48,723 nt of DNA from Asticcacaulis biprosthecium C19 (lineage in GTDB: Bacteria; Pseudomonadota; Alphaproteobacteria; Caulobacterales; Caulobacteraceae), in the NCBI RefSeq assembly GCF_000204015.1, contig NZ_GL883078.1:183901-232623 (forward strand), written 5' to 3'. Positions 17,447-25,252 of this stretch are shown here, one piece after another. The number at the start of each line of letters is the position of its first letter. The first letter of the stretch is position 1. The notes beneath the pieces were generated by a model. It was not told where the DNA came from and did no database searches. It saw nothing but the letters and a program-made list of their open reading frames with translations. The translations under genes and the position numbers were made by a program.

Positions 17447-17920
17447 ATGTCCAAAACCACCCCTGCTACGCTTTTTCTGACCAAGGCCGGTGTCGCCTTT
17501 GACCTGCACCCGTATGATTATGATCCGGATGCGCCGCGGGTCGGGCTGCAGGCGGCAGAAGCGCTGGGGGTCGATCCCGACCAGACCTTCAAGACCCTGA
17601 TGGCCGAGGCCGATGGGAAACCGGTCTGCGTCGTTGTACCCTCGCCCCAGGAGGTCAGCATGAAGAAGCTGGCCGCCCACTTCGGCGCCAAGTCGGCCCA
17701 CATGATGAAAGTACCCGACGCCGAACGGCTGACCGGTTTCAAGGTCGGCGGAATCTCGCCGTTTGGTCCGCGCAAGATGGTGCCGACCGCGATCGATGAG
17801 ACGGCGCAACTGTTCGACACCGTCTATATCAATGCCGGCCAGCGCGGGCTGTTGCTCAGCATCGCCCCAGACGACGCCGCGCGGGTTCTGTCGGCGGGCT
17901 ATGTCGATCTGATGGCCTGA
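17447..17920 (+). CDS. ybaK: Cys-tRNA(Pro)/Cys-tRNA(Cys) deacylase, YbaK/EbsC family
   Basis: Trans-editing enzyme that removes cysteine mis-attached to tRNA-Pro. The 157-residue length and the sequence motifs fit YbaK: an early ATLFLTKAGVAFDLHPYDYD, the central PSPQEVSMKKLAAHFGAKSAHM segment with the lysine of the active site, and GGISPFGPRKM, the conserved glycine-rich loop. It stands alone, 48 bases upstream of the photolyase-like gene's start, on the same strand, and may share a transcript with it. Confidence 0.93.
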   Translation: MSKTTPATLFLTKAGVAFDLHPYDYDPDAPRVGLQAAEALGVDPDQTFKTLMAEADGKPVCVVVPSPQEVSMKKLAAHFGAKSAHMMKVPDAERLTGFKVGGISPFGPRKMVPTAIDETAQLFDTVYINAGQRGLLLSIAPDDAARVLSAGYVDLMA

Positions 17921-17968
17921 TCCGGTTGTCCTTGCGCGACGTACAGGCTGTTTCGCCGGAGACACGTC

Positions 17969-19519
17969 GTGACGCATCCCTTCCCGACCCTTCGTGTTGT
18001 GCTGGGCGACCAGTTGTCGACACGACTGGCTGTGATCACCGAGGCCGACCGGGACAAAGATGTGATCCTGATGGCCGAAGTGATGCGCGAAGCCACCTAT
18101 GTGCGCCATCACGTCAAGAAGATCGCCTTCCTGTTTTCGGCCATGCGGCACTTCGCCCAGGCCCTGCGCGAGGCCGGGTTCAACGTCCGCTATGTCCGGC
18201 TCGACGATGATGACAACAGCCAAAGCCTGGAAGGCGAGATTCTGCGCGCGGTCAAGGCCCTGAGCCCCGATCGTGTTGTCGTCACCGAACCGGGGGAATG
18301 GCGCCTGCGCGAAAGCTTCGAGGCTCTGCGCCTGGCCCTCCCCGTCCTGTTCGAAATCCTGCCCGACACCCGCTTTCTATGCAGCCATTCCGAGTTTAAC
18401 GCCTGGGCCGAAGGCCGCACCACCCTGCGTCTGGAGCACTTCTACCGCGATATGCGAAGGCGCACCGGCCTGCTGCTCGAACTCGATGGCAAGCCCAGCG
18501 GTGGACAGTGGAATTTCGACAAGGACAACCGCAAGCCCGCGCCGGCCGATCTGACGATTCCGCCGCGGATCAGCTTTCGCAAGGACGCCATCACTCAGGA
18601 GGTCCTGGACCTGGTCCGGACGCGGTTTCCCGACGGCTTCGGACGCCTTGAGCCCTTTCATTTCGCCGTCACCCGCCGTCAGGCCCTGCGTGAGTTGGAC
18701 CATTTCATAGACTATATCCTGCCGCACTTTGGCGACCACCAGGACGCCATGGTCGAGGGTGAGCCCTATCTCTATCACTCGCTGCTTTCGACCTATATCA
18801 ATGCGGGCCTGCTCTATCCGCTTGAGGTCTGCCAGCGCGCGGAGGCCGCCTGGCACGACGGCAAGGCCCCGATCAACGCCGTCGAGGGCTTTATCCGCCA
18901 GATCCTCGGCTGGCGCGAATATATCCGCGGCATCTACTGGCGCTTCATGCCGGACTATCTCGACCGCAACGCTCTGAACGCCAACCGCCCCCTGCCGTGG
19001 TTTTACTGGAGCGGCGAGACCCGCATGGCCTGCGTGGCCGAGGTGGTCGGCCACACGATCGACCATGCCTATTCCCACCATATCCAGCGCCTGATGGTGA
19101 CCGGCAACTTCGCCCTCCTGGCCGGGTTGGATCCTGTGGCCGTGCACGAATGGTACCTGGCCGTCTATGCCGATGCCTATGAATGGGTCGAGTTGCCCAA
19201 TACGCTGGGCATGGCGCTGCATGCCGATGGCGGCCTGCTGGCCTCCAAGCCCTATGCCGCCAGCGGCAACTATATCAACCGCATGAGCAATTACTGTTCC
19301 GGCTGCGTCTACGATTCGAAGGTGACGACGGGCGATCGGGCCTGTCCGTTCAATGCGCTGTACTGGGATTTTCTGGATCGCCATCGCGACCGCTTCGCCG
19401 GCAATCCCCGCATGCCCTATGTCTATAGCACCTGGGACCGGATGGGGCCGGAACGCCGGGCCGCCATCCGCACCCAGGCGGCGTTACATCTGGAGGCCAT
19501 GGCGCAGAACCGGCTGTGA
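17969..19519 (+). CDS. phrB: Iron-sulfur bacterial cryptochrome/(6-4) photolyase, PhrB/CryB type
   Basis: Light-driven DNA repair or photosensory flavoprotein of 516 residues. Four cysteines, Cys355, Cys443, Cys446 and Cys459, match the spacing of the [4Fe-4S] ligands of Agrobacterium PhrB (all shifted by the same five residues from memory of 350, 438, 441 and 454), in MACVAEVVGHT and NYCSGCVYDS...RACPF. The N-terminal alpha/beta domain begins LRVVLGDQLS, where members bind a lumazine-type antenna; FAD lies in the helical domain. The start is GTG at 17969 with GGAGA 6 bases upstream. It is followed by tspO and an SDR gene, so the three may form a light- or oxidative-stress unit. Confidence 0.93.
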   Translation: MTHPFPTLRVVLGDQLSTRLAVITEADRDKDVILMAEVMREATYVRHHVKKIAFLFSAMRHFAQALREAGFNVRYVRLDDDDNSQSLEGEILRAVKALSPDRVVVTEPGEWRLRESFEALRLALPVLFEILPDTRFLCSHSEFNAWAEGRTTLRLEHFYRDMRRRTGLLLELDGKPSGGQWNFDKDNRKPAPADLTIPPRISFRKDAITQEVLDLVRTRFPDGFGRLEPFHFAVTRRQALRELDHFIDYILPHFGDHQDAMVEGEPYLYHSLLSTYINAGLLYPLEVCQRAEAAWHDGKAPINAVEGFIRQILGWREYIRGIYWRFMPDYLDRNALNANRPLPWFYWSGETRMACVAEVVGHTIDHAYSHHIQRLMVTGNFALLAGLDPVAVHEWYLAVYADAYEWVELPNTLGMALHADGGLLASKPYAASGNYINRMSNYCSGCVYDSKVTTGDRACPFNALYWDFLDRHRDRFAGNPRMPYVYSTWDRMGPERRAAIRTQAALHLEAMAQNRL

Positions 19520-19568
19520 ACCAATGGTCGGACGCCATCGTATATGTCGCAAAGTAACAGAGGTTTTT

Positions 19569-20078
19569 ATGACCGCCACAGCAACCCGTAAGGCCCCCGC
19601 CGGGCTAAACTCTATATTGGCTCTGATAGTCGCAGCCGTCGTCGTCCTGTCGGCCGCCGTGATTGGCAATCTTGCCACGTTCAGTGGGCTCGTTCCCTGG
19701 TATGCCAGCCTGAACAAACCGGCCTTCACGCCGCCGAACTGGCTGTTTGGTCCGGTATGGTCGTTGCTCTACCTGACCATGATCTTTGCCTTCTGGCGCA
19801 TCCTGACCCGGCCGCGCGCGACCGAGGGACGCGGTGCCGCCATCGCCTGGTTCGTGGTTCAGATGGTGCTGAACGGCGCCTGGTCGGTGGCTTTCTTCGG
19901 GCTTCAGTCGCCCTTGTTGGGCCTGATTACGATTGCCGCTCTGGTCGTCGCCCTGGTAGCCACCATCCTCACTTCCCTAAAGGTCGACCGCATCGCCGGT
20001 CTGATGCTCCTGCCCTATCTGGCCTGGGTCAGTTTCGCGTCTCTTCTGAATGGCGCCGTCTGGTGGTTGAACCGCTGA
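19569..20078 (+). CDS. tspO: TspO/MBR family tryptophan-rich membrane protein
   Basis: A 169-residue integral membrane protein with five helices that binds porphyrins and related ligands; in alphaproteobacteria TspO is linked to tetrapyrrole and oxidative-stress control. Family motifs are clear: WYASLNKPAFTPPNWLFGPVW in the first loop, VLNGAWSVAFFG in helix 3, and the end WVSFASLLNGAVWWLN. It carries a slightly long N-terminus (MTATATRKAPAGLNS). The ATG at 19569 has AGAGG 5 bases upstream; the longer frame from 19353 lies inside the photolyase gene. It ends in a TGATG junction with the SDR gene, so the two are translationally coupled. The photolyase neighbour fits a photo-oxidative stress role. 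Confidence 0.93.
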   Translation: MTATATRKAPAGLNSILALIVAAVVVLSAAVIGNLATFSGLVPWYASLNKPAFTPPNWLFGPVWSLLYLTMIFAFWRILTRPRATEGRGAAIAWFVVQMVLNGAWSVAFFGLQSPLLGLITIAALVVALVATILTSLKVDRIAGLMLLPYLAWVSFASLLNGAVWWLNR

Positions 20079-20776
20079 TGGCACGCTTTCTCATTATCGC
20101 AGGCGCTAGCGCCATCGGACAGGCCACAGCGCAGCAATTGCGCGACGAAGGCCATCAGGTCATGACGACCGCGCGCGACGCCTCGCGTATCTCCCCTGAC
20201 TTTGTGCTGGACGCCAGCGATTTCGACGCGGTCGACCAGACCCTTCGCGACGCCGGACCGCTGGATGGCATCGTCAACTGCTCCGGATCGCTGATGCTGC
20301 GCGCGGCCCACCTGACCACGCGCGCCCAGTATGACGAAACGATCAAGGCGTCCCTGACCACCGCCTTCGCCACTGTCCGCGCCGCCGGGCGTCACATGAC
20401 CCAGGGCGGCTCGGTCGTTCTGGTGTCATCCGCCGCCGCGCGCACCGGTCTTGCCAACCACGAAGCCATCGCCGCCGCCAAGGCCGGTATCATCGGCCTG
20501 ACCTTGTCCGCGGCCGCGACCTATGCCGGCACCGGCCTGAGGGTCAATGCGATCGCGCCCGGCCTCGTCGAATCGCCGCTGACCGCAGCTCTGACAAATT
20601 CGGAGACCTCCCGCCGCGTCTCCGAGGCCATGCACGCCCTGGGCCGTATCGGCAGGCCGGAGGACGCTGCCCGCGCGATCGTCTTCCTGCTCGATCCGGC
20701 CAATGACTGGATTACCGGCCAGGTATTGGGGGTTGACGGCGGGTTGGGCAGCGTGCGGCCAAAGATGAAGATGTAA
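20078..20776 (+). CDS. Atypical short-chain dehydrogenase/reductase lacking the catalytic tyrosine
   Basis: A 232-residue Rossmann protein of the SDR superfamily, starting at the ATG that overlaps the tspO stop (TGATG). The N-terminal cofactor site is the divergent GASAIGQA, an NxG-like segment is VNCSGS, the serine of the active site is Ser118 (VLVSSAAA), and Lys135 is kept in AIAAAKAG. However, the position of the essential tyrosine (YxxxK) is Ile131. The C-terminal motif VDGGLGSV and the RIGRPEDAARAIVFLL segment are normal. Either it uses another residue or it has become a binding protein. Its coupling to tspO and the photolyase suggests a shared stress function, which is inference. Confidence 0.88.
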   Translation: MARFLIIAGASAIGQATAQQLRDEGHQVMTTARDASRISPDFVLDASDFDAVDQTLRDAGPLDGIVNCSGSLMLRAAHLTTRAQYDETIKASLTTAFATVRAAGRHMTQGGSVVLVSSAAARTGLANHEAIAAAKAGIIGLTLSAAATYAGTGLRVNAIAPGLVESPLTAALTNSETSRRVSEAMHALGRIGRPEDAARAIVFLLDPANDWITGQVLGVDGGLGSVRPKMKM

Positions 20777-20865
20777 GGTCACACCCTTGTGAGCGGTTTG
20801 CGCCTTCTCCCCACCGTCTGCCTTCGCTATCTTTAGCAGCGAGGCGGGCCGACAGGAGACCTTCG

Positions 20866-21519
20866 ATGTTGAAACTGCACGGCTACTGGCGCTCCAGCGC
20901 CGCCTATAGAGTCCGCATTGCGCTCAATCTTAAAAATCTGCCGTACGAGCAGGTGTCGCATGACCTGCGCACCGGCGAACAGCATTCGGCGGCCTACAAG
21001 GCGTTGAACCCGCAAGGCCTGGTTCCGGCGCTGGAACATGACGGTGAGGTGATCACCCAGAGCCAGGCGATCCTGGAGTGGCTGGACGAGCGCTTTCCAG
21101 AGCCCGCGCTCCTGCCGGCGACGCCCGAAGCCCGGGCCGCCGTGCGCGCCATGTGCGGCCTAGTCGCCTGCGACATTCATCCACTGAATAACCTGCGGGT
21201 GCTCAAGGCGCTGAAGACCGATCTCATGGCGGATGAGAACGCCATCAAGCGCTGGACCAAGGGCTGGATCGGCGAAGGTTTTGCCGCCCTGGACCAACTC
21301 ATCGCCCATCATGGCCACGGCTATTGCTTCGGTAATGCCCCAACCCTGGCCGACTGCCTGCTGATCCCGCAGATCTTTTCCGCCCAGCGCTTCGAGGTCG
21401 ACCTCAAGCCCTACCCCAATATCCGTGCCGTCGGCGAACACTGCGCCGACCATCCGGCGTTCAACCGCGCCCATCCGCGGCACCAGCCCGACGCCGATAC
21501 GGTAGACGCCCAGGTCTAA
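20866..21519 (+). CDS. maiA: Maleylacetoacetate isomerase (zeta-class glutathione transferase)
   Basis: Glutathione-dependent isomerase of tyrosine/homogentisate breakdown that turns maleylacetoacetate into fumarylacetoacetate. The 217-residue protein shows the zeta-class active-site motif SSAAYRVRIAL near the N-terminus (Ser10-Ser11), the NPQGLVPAL glutathione-binding loop and the C-terminal APTLADCLLIPQIF segment. The start ATG 20866 has a strong AGGAG site. The other homogentisate genes (hmgA, fahA) are not in the window; instead a Rieske protein gene follows after 2 bases. Confidence 0.93.
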   Translation: MLKLHGYWRSSAAYRVRIALNLKNLPYEQVSHDLRTGEQHSAAYKALNPQGLVPALEHDGEVITQSQAILEWLDERFPEPALLPATPEARAAVRAMCGLVACDIHPLNNLRVLKALKTDLMADENAIKRWTKGWIGEGFAALDQLIAHHGHGYCFGNAPTLADCLLIPQIFSAQRFEVDLKPYPNIRAVGEHCADHPAFNRAHPRHQPDADTVDAQV

Positions 21520-21521
21520 AC

Positions 21522-21881
21522 GTGAGTCATTTACGCGTCTATTCTACCCCGGCCGGCGTCAGCCTGGGGCTTCTCGATCAGATCGCGCCGGGTAAGGCGC
21601 GCAACTTCGTGCTCGAAATCGGCGAGGCGCACTTCCATGGATTTGTCGTGCGCCAGGATGACCGGGTTTATGGCTATGTCGATCGCTGTCCCCATGCCGG
21701 CATGCCGCTGGCGCAGGAACTGGACGATTATTTGACGCCGCGAGGCGATCTGATCGTCTGCTCCTGGCACGGCGCGTTGTTCCGGATTTCCAGCGGTCTG
21801 TGCATCGGCGGCCCTTGTGGCGGTCAGTCGCTGACACCGTGGCCGGTAACGCTGCGCGACGGTCAGATCGTCACATCCTGA
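21522..21881 (+). CDS. Small Rieske [2Fe-2S] protein
   Basis: A 119-residue soluble protein with one Rieske domain. The two cluster-binding boxes are CPHAGMPL (Cys56, His58) and CSWHGALF (Cys80, His83). It could act as a ferredoxin-like electron carrier or as a detached Rieske subunit. It starts with GTG at 21522, 2 bases after the maiA stop, so it is almost certainly co-transcribed with maiA. No oxygenase partner is present nearby. Homologues often lie beside aromatic or maleylacetoacetate genes, but a defined function is not known to me. Confidence 0.88.
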   Translation: MSHLRVYSTPAGVSLGLLDQIAPGKARNFVLEIGEAHFHGFVVRQDDRVYGYVDRCPHAGMPLAQELDDYLTPRGDLIVCSWHGALFRISSGLCIGGPCGGQSLTPWPVTLRDGQIVTS

Positions 21882-21887
21882 CAGCCG

Positions 21888-22322
21888 TTATATTCCCGCA
21901 ATCAGAAGGTACGGATACTGGGCCACGACCGTTCGCACCCGGATTTCAAACTGGTCGAGAAAAGCCAGTGTGGCGCGGCGATGGAGCCTTGCGGCTAAAG
22001 GAATAAAGGCGCGCGCCAGGATGAGCTTCGGGTGCACGCCGGCGCGAATATCAAATCGCAGGCCATCTAGGGCTGACAAGATCGCGTACCAGTTCTCTGC
22101 TGATAACCTGGTGATACCATAGTAGTGCCACCCGGCCTTCCAGGCCGGAAACTCAGCACTTATGGCAGATTGCAGAAACCGAAATGCCAGTTCGGACATG
22201 TTGAATACATCGGGCCCGTGCCGGTCATACTCATACCGGCTATCAAGGGCGCGATGGCTGGGAATGAACTCGAACGTCAGGCCACCGCTGGGTCCGTTTC
22301 GGATGTCGAGATCGATACGCAT
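21888..22322 (-). CDS. Conserved-looking hypothetical protein
   Basis: A 144-residue protein without signal peptide or membrane helix. The sequence is rich in aromatic and charged residues (SRYEYDRHGPDVFNMSELAF, WHYYGITRLSAENWYAIL), looks soluble and may be alpha/beta. I recognise no domain. The ATG at 22322 has only a weak ribosome site; it follows the alpha/beta hydrolase gene by 44 bases on the same strand and is probably its operon partner. Codon choice is less GC-biased at third positions than in flanking genes, which may indicate recent acquisition or weak expression. Confidence 0.6.
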   Translation of the reverse strand: MRIDLDIRNGPSGGLTFEFIPSHRALDSRYEYDRHGPDVFNMSELAFRFLQSAISAEFPAWKAGWHYYGITRLSAENWYAILSALDGLRFDIRAGVHPKLILARAFIPLAARLHRRATLAFLDQFEIRVRTVVAQYPYLLIAGI

Positions 22323-22366
22323 GGAAAGCTGGTCGGGCAGCGCCGTGAATTGTTAATACGAAAGCC

Positions 22367-23227
22367 TTAGCCCGGCCCAGCAACGCTAGCAAGCGCCGGC
22401 GACAGAAACGCCTCAACCTCCGCAACGAACCTTTCCGGTGCCTCCCACTGGGGATAATGGCCGCACTTATCGATCCGCACCACCCGCGCATCCGGAAGCA
22501 ATCGCCCCGCGACCTCTACCTGCTTGACCGGGAAGACACGGTCCTGCTCGCCCCACAACACCAGGACCGGGCGATGCAAGCCTTCAGCCGCACGGGCGAA
22601 ACTCTCTGTTCCTTTGACGCCGAATGGCCCGAGACCCGACACCACCGTGCGAACGAAGGCGGCGTGGCTACCCGGACGGCGGGCGAAGCCAGCCGCCAAA
22701 TCGATCAGCTCCCGCGTGGCGAAATGCCTGTCCGCCATCGACAGGTTCAGCGCATAGGCATTGGACAGCCAGGTCGGTCGCCCCAGAGCATAGCCAACCC
22801 ATGGCAGGGTCGGCGCGCGCAACGACAGGTCACATTCGCGCCCGAACCCGCCCGGCGCCATGACCACAGCGCGGTCGATACGCGCCTGGTGATTTTGTGA
22901 CAGGCGCACCACCGTGCTGCCGCCTAAGGAACTGCCGACCAAATGCGACCGGGCCAGGCTCAGGTGATCCATCACCGCCACGACCTGAGCGACGAAGAAG
23001 GCGGAATCATAGGTCGCGTCCGGCCGATCTGCCTCGCCGAAGCCCGGAAAGTCGAAGGCGATCACCCTGAACCGACCCGCCAATTTCGGGATGATCTTGC
23101 CCCAGATCTCGATCGACAGGGCCAGGCCATGCAGCAGTATGACCGGGTCGCCCGGACCACCCGAATCGAACAGCCGGGTGGCGTGCCCGGTCCCAAGACG
23201 GATTCGCGAAACAGGAAGATCGAGCAT
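22367..23227 (-). CDS. Alpha/beta hydrolase
   Basis: A 286-residue serine hydrolase of the alpha/beta fold. The oxyanion-hole motif is LLHGLALS, the nucleophile elbow is GSSLGG with Ser100, the acid lies in WGEQDRVFP, and the histidine in CGHYPQWE. The pattern resembles meta-cleavage-product hydrolases and haloperoxidase-like esterases, but no specific substrate can be assigned. There is no signal peptide, so it is cytoplasmic. It is followed on the same strand by an unknown 144-residue protein. A palindromic repeat element lies just upstream of its start. Confidence 0.88.
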   Translation of the reverse strand: MLDLPVSRIRLGTGHATRLFDSGGPGDPVILLHGLALSIEIWGKIIPKLAGRFRVIAFDFPGFGEADRPDATYDSAFFVAQVVAVMDHLSLARSHLVGSSLGGSTVVRLSQNHQARIDRAVVMAPGGFGRECDLSLRAPTLPWVGYALGRPTWLSNAYALNLSMADRHFATRELIDLAAGFARRPGSHAAFVRTVVSGLGPFGVKGTESFARAAEGLHRPVLVLWGEQDRVFPVKQVEVAGRLLPDARVVRIDKCGHYPQWEAPERFVAEVEAFLSPALASVAGPG

Positions 23228-23295
23228 ACAGCCCCCGGAAATGATCGCCTCAGATTAGAAGCCTATTCATAAACAACTGTTACAGCAGGGGTAGA

Positions 23296-23402
23296 TTTAG
23301 AGCGCGTATCGATCCTGAAGAATCGGATCGGCGCTCTAAACCTTTTTGTTTTGACGCGCATCTTATCCGAAAAGTGCGTCACACCTTTCGGATAAGATGC
23401 GC
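23296..23402. repeat. Double palindromic intergenic element (RIME-like)
   Basis: Two adjoining hairpins. The first has 10-base arms (TTTAGAGCGC 23296-23305, GCGCTCTAAA 23331-23340) with an inner CGATCC/GGATCG stem. The second has perfect 17-base arms (23356-23372 and 23386-23402) around a 13-base loop, with the core ATCTTATCCGAAA. The look and composition resemble the mobile intergenic palindromes common in Rhizobiales. It separates the alpha/beta hydrolase from the five-gene cluster and overlaps one possible start codon (ATG 23397) of the next gene. Confidence 0.8.
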
Positions 23403-23429
23403 TCTACAGGAATCGCGCGGGGACGGCCT

Positions 23430-24377
23430 TTGATACTCTGGAACCTGCTGATCTCCGAACAGCTGGACCTGCGCTTTTCGCCGTCGCGCGGACTGACGGT
23501 GCGCATCGTCGAACGGCCGGGCCAGTGGATGGCGCCGGACGAACTCACGACCCTGATCGATGAATGCCGCGACGTCGCCACGGCCTGCCTGGAGGGCGAA
23601 ACCCTCGACTACGGCATACTGGTGCCCGGTTCCGACGCCGCCCGTCGGACTATCATCACTATGATCTATGACAACGAAGGCCGGCCCATCGCCTTCAACG
23701 CCCTGCCGCTGATCCCGGCGACGCTCGGCGGCGAGCGCCTGGAGGTGCTGCATCTTGGCCTGGTCATGGTCCATCCGTCGGCGCGCAGTTCCGGCCTGTC
23801 GTGGATCCTGTATGGCCTCACCTGTTTCCTGCTCTTCGTCCGCCGCCAACTGCGTCCCCTGTGGATCAGCAGCGTCACCCAGGTTCCCGCCGTGGTCGGC
23901 ATGGTCTGCGAATCTTTCGACGGCGTCTGGCCCGGCGCGCCCGACGCCCGCGCCACCTTCGCTCACCACTATCTCGGCCGCCACATCGCCCTGAACCACC
24001 GCATCGTCTTCGGGGTCGGCCCCGATGCCGGCTTCGACGACACCCGCAGCGTCTTCACCAATGCCTATACCGGCGGCTCCGACAACCTCAAAAAAACCTT
24101 CGATGTCGCGACGAAGCACCGCAACGAAGCGTACAACGCCTGGTGCGCCCGCGAGCTGGACTATGGCCGCGGCGACGATGTCCTGCAACTGGGCCAGCTC
24201 AACCTGGCCTCGGCGCGCGGCTTCCTGCTCAAATCGACCCCGCGCCACGCCCTGCCGCAGCTGGCTGTCCAGGTCCTGCTGCTGGGCGTGCAATCCGTCG
24301 TCGCTCCCCTGGCCCAATGGCTGGCCGGCAACCGCAGCCTCGGGCGCCTGCGCCCCTTCCGACAGGCCAAACCATGA
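23430..24377 (+). CDS. GNAT-like protein, first gene of the five-gene ThiF/nitroreductase cluster
   Basis: A protein of 315 residues (TTG start at 23430) or 326 (ATG at 23397). I prefer 23430: GGGGA lies 6 bases upstream, while the ATG at 23397 sits inside the repeat hairpin and would add repeat-derived residues. The central part resembles an N-acetyltransferase fold, with LHLGLVMVHPSARSSGLSWIL as the acyl-CoA-binding strand-loop-helix (near residue 110 counting from 23430). A cysteine-containing LWISSVTQVPAVVGMVCESF follows. The C-terminal 90 residues are helical and end in a hydrophobic stretch (LPQLAVQVLLLGVQSVVAPLAQWLAG) that may touch the membrane. The stop overlaps the ThiF-like gene (ATGA). 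No precise family is recognised; the substrate is unknown. Confidence 0.72.
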   Translation: MILWNLLISEQLDLRFSPSRGLTVRIVERPGQWMAPDELTTLIDECRDVATACLEGETLDYGILVPGSDAARRTIITMIYDNEGRPIAFNALPLIPATLGGERLEVLHLGLVMVHPSARSSGLSWILYGLTCFLLFVRRQLRPLWISSVTQVPAVVGMVCESFDGVWPGAPDARATFAHHYLGRHIALNHRIVFGVGPDAGFDDTRSVFTNAYTGGSDNLKKTFDVATKHRNEAYNAWCARELDYGRGDDVLQLGQLNLASARGFLLKSTPRHALPQLAVQVLLLGVQSVVAPLAQWLAGNRSLGRLRPFRQAKP

Positions 24378-25252
24378 CAGAAGCCTTTTCCTACGACCAG
24401 ATGACCACACGCAATGCCGGCTTCGTCACAGCCGCCGAACAGGCCCGGCTGCGTGAGGCCTCGGCCTTCATCCCGGGCACCGGCGGCATGGGCGGCGCGG
24501 CCTTCATGGCGCTGGTACGCGCCGGCATCGGCCGCTTCACCATCGCCGACCTCGACAGGTTCGAGGTGTCGAACCTGAACCGCCAGCTGTTCGCCAATCT
24601 CGACACGGTCGGCCAGCTCAAGGCCGAGGCCGCCGCGCAAGCCGCCCGCAAAATCAACCCCGGCATCGACATCACCGTCATGGGCGCCGAATGGGTCGAC
24701 GACCTCGACGTCATCGCCGTCAACCACGACATCCTGGTCAACGGCATGGACGACGCCGGCGCCGGCGTTCACCTCTACCGCCAGGCGAAGCAACATGGCC
24801 GCACGGTCATCGACGCCTACGCCTCGCCCCTGCCGTCGGTCATCGTCGTCCGCCCCGGCGACCCGCGGCCGGAAGAACGCCTGGGCTACCCCACCGTCGG
24901 TACCGCCTGGCGCGAGGTTACCCCCGATATGCGCGTCCAGTGCCTGATGGCCGAGATCGAGTACGTCCTGGTCCATTCCTCTTCGCACCTCTATGTCGAT
25001 CTCGAGATCGCCGCCGAGGTCGCCGCCGGCCGCCGTTCGCGCTTTTCCTTCTCGACCATGGTGACCATGGCCGGCACCCTGATGGCCGAAGAAGCCATCC
25101 GCCACATCCTGGGCCGCAAGGGCGGCGCCGACTGCCGCGGCTACTTCTTCAACCCGCACGCCGTGCGCATCGAACGTCCCCTAAACCCGCTGCTGGCCTG
25201 GCCCAAACGCCAGCTTGTTCGCCGCTTCATGCAGAAGATGATGGGGTCATGA
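24374..25252 (+). CDS. ThiF/MoeB/E1-like adenylyltransferase
   Basis: A 292-residue enzyme of the ThiF superfamily, which activates a C-terminal carboxylate (of ThiS/MoaD-like proteins, ubiquitin-like proteins or peptides) with ATP. The nucleotide site is GTGGMGG (35-41), then Asp59, the DRFEVSNLNRQ motif with Arg70-Gln71, Lys83 and Asp126 (NGMDD). The two CxxC zinc motifs of MoeB/ThiF are missing, and the only plausible catalytic cysteine is Cys190 (TPDMRVQC). It starts at ATG 24374 in an ATGA overlap; a longer frame from 23801 is a shadow of the previous gene. No ThiS/MoaD-like carrier protein is nearby, so the substrate may be a small molecule or a peptide encoded elsewhere. Confidence 0.88.
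   Translation: MTEAFSYDQMTTRNAGFVTAAEQARLREASAFIPGTGGMGGAAFMALVRAGIGRFTIADLDRFEVSNLNRQLFANLDTVGQLKAEAAAQAARKINPGIDITVMGAEWVDDLDVIAVNHDILVNGMDDAGAGVHLYRQAKQHGRTVIDAYASPLPSVIVVRPGDPRPEERLGYPTVGTAWREVTPDMRVQCLMAEIEYVLVHSSSHLYVDLEIAAEVAAGRRSRFSFSTMVTMAGTLMAEEAIRHILGRKGGADCRGYFFNPHAVRIERPLNPLLAWPKRQLVRRFMQKMMGS

Noticed and set aside
23296-23402. CRISPR array or insertion sequence.
   Set aside because: Only inverted repeats are present; there are no regularly spaced direct repeats and no transposase gene.
23379-25159. Long minus-strand frames opposite the GNAT and ThiF-like genes.
   Set aside because: Composition is typical of antisense frames in high-GC DNA and no domain is present; the plus-strand proteins have clear motifs.
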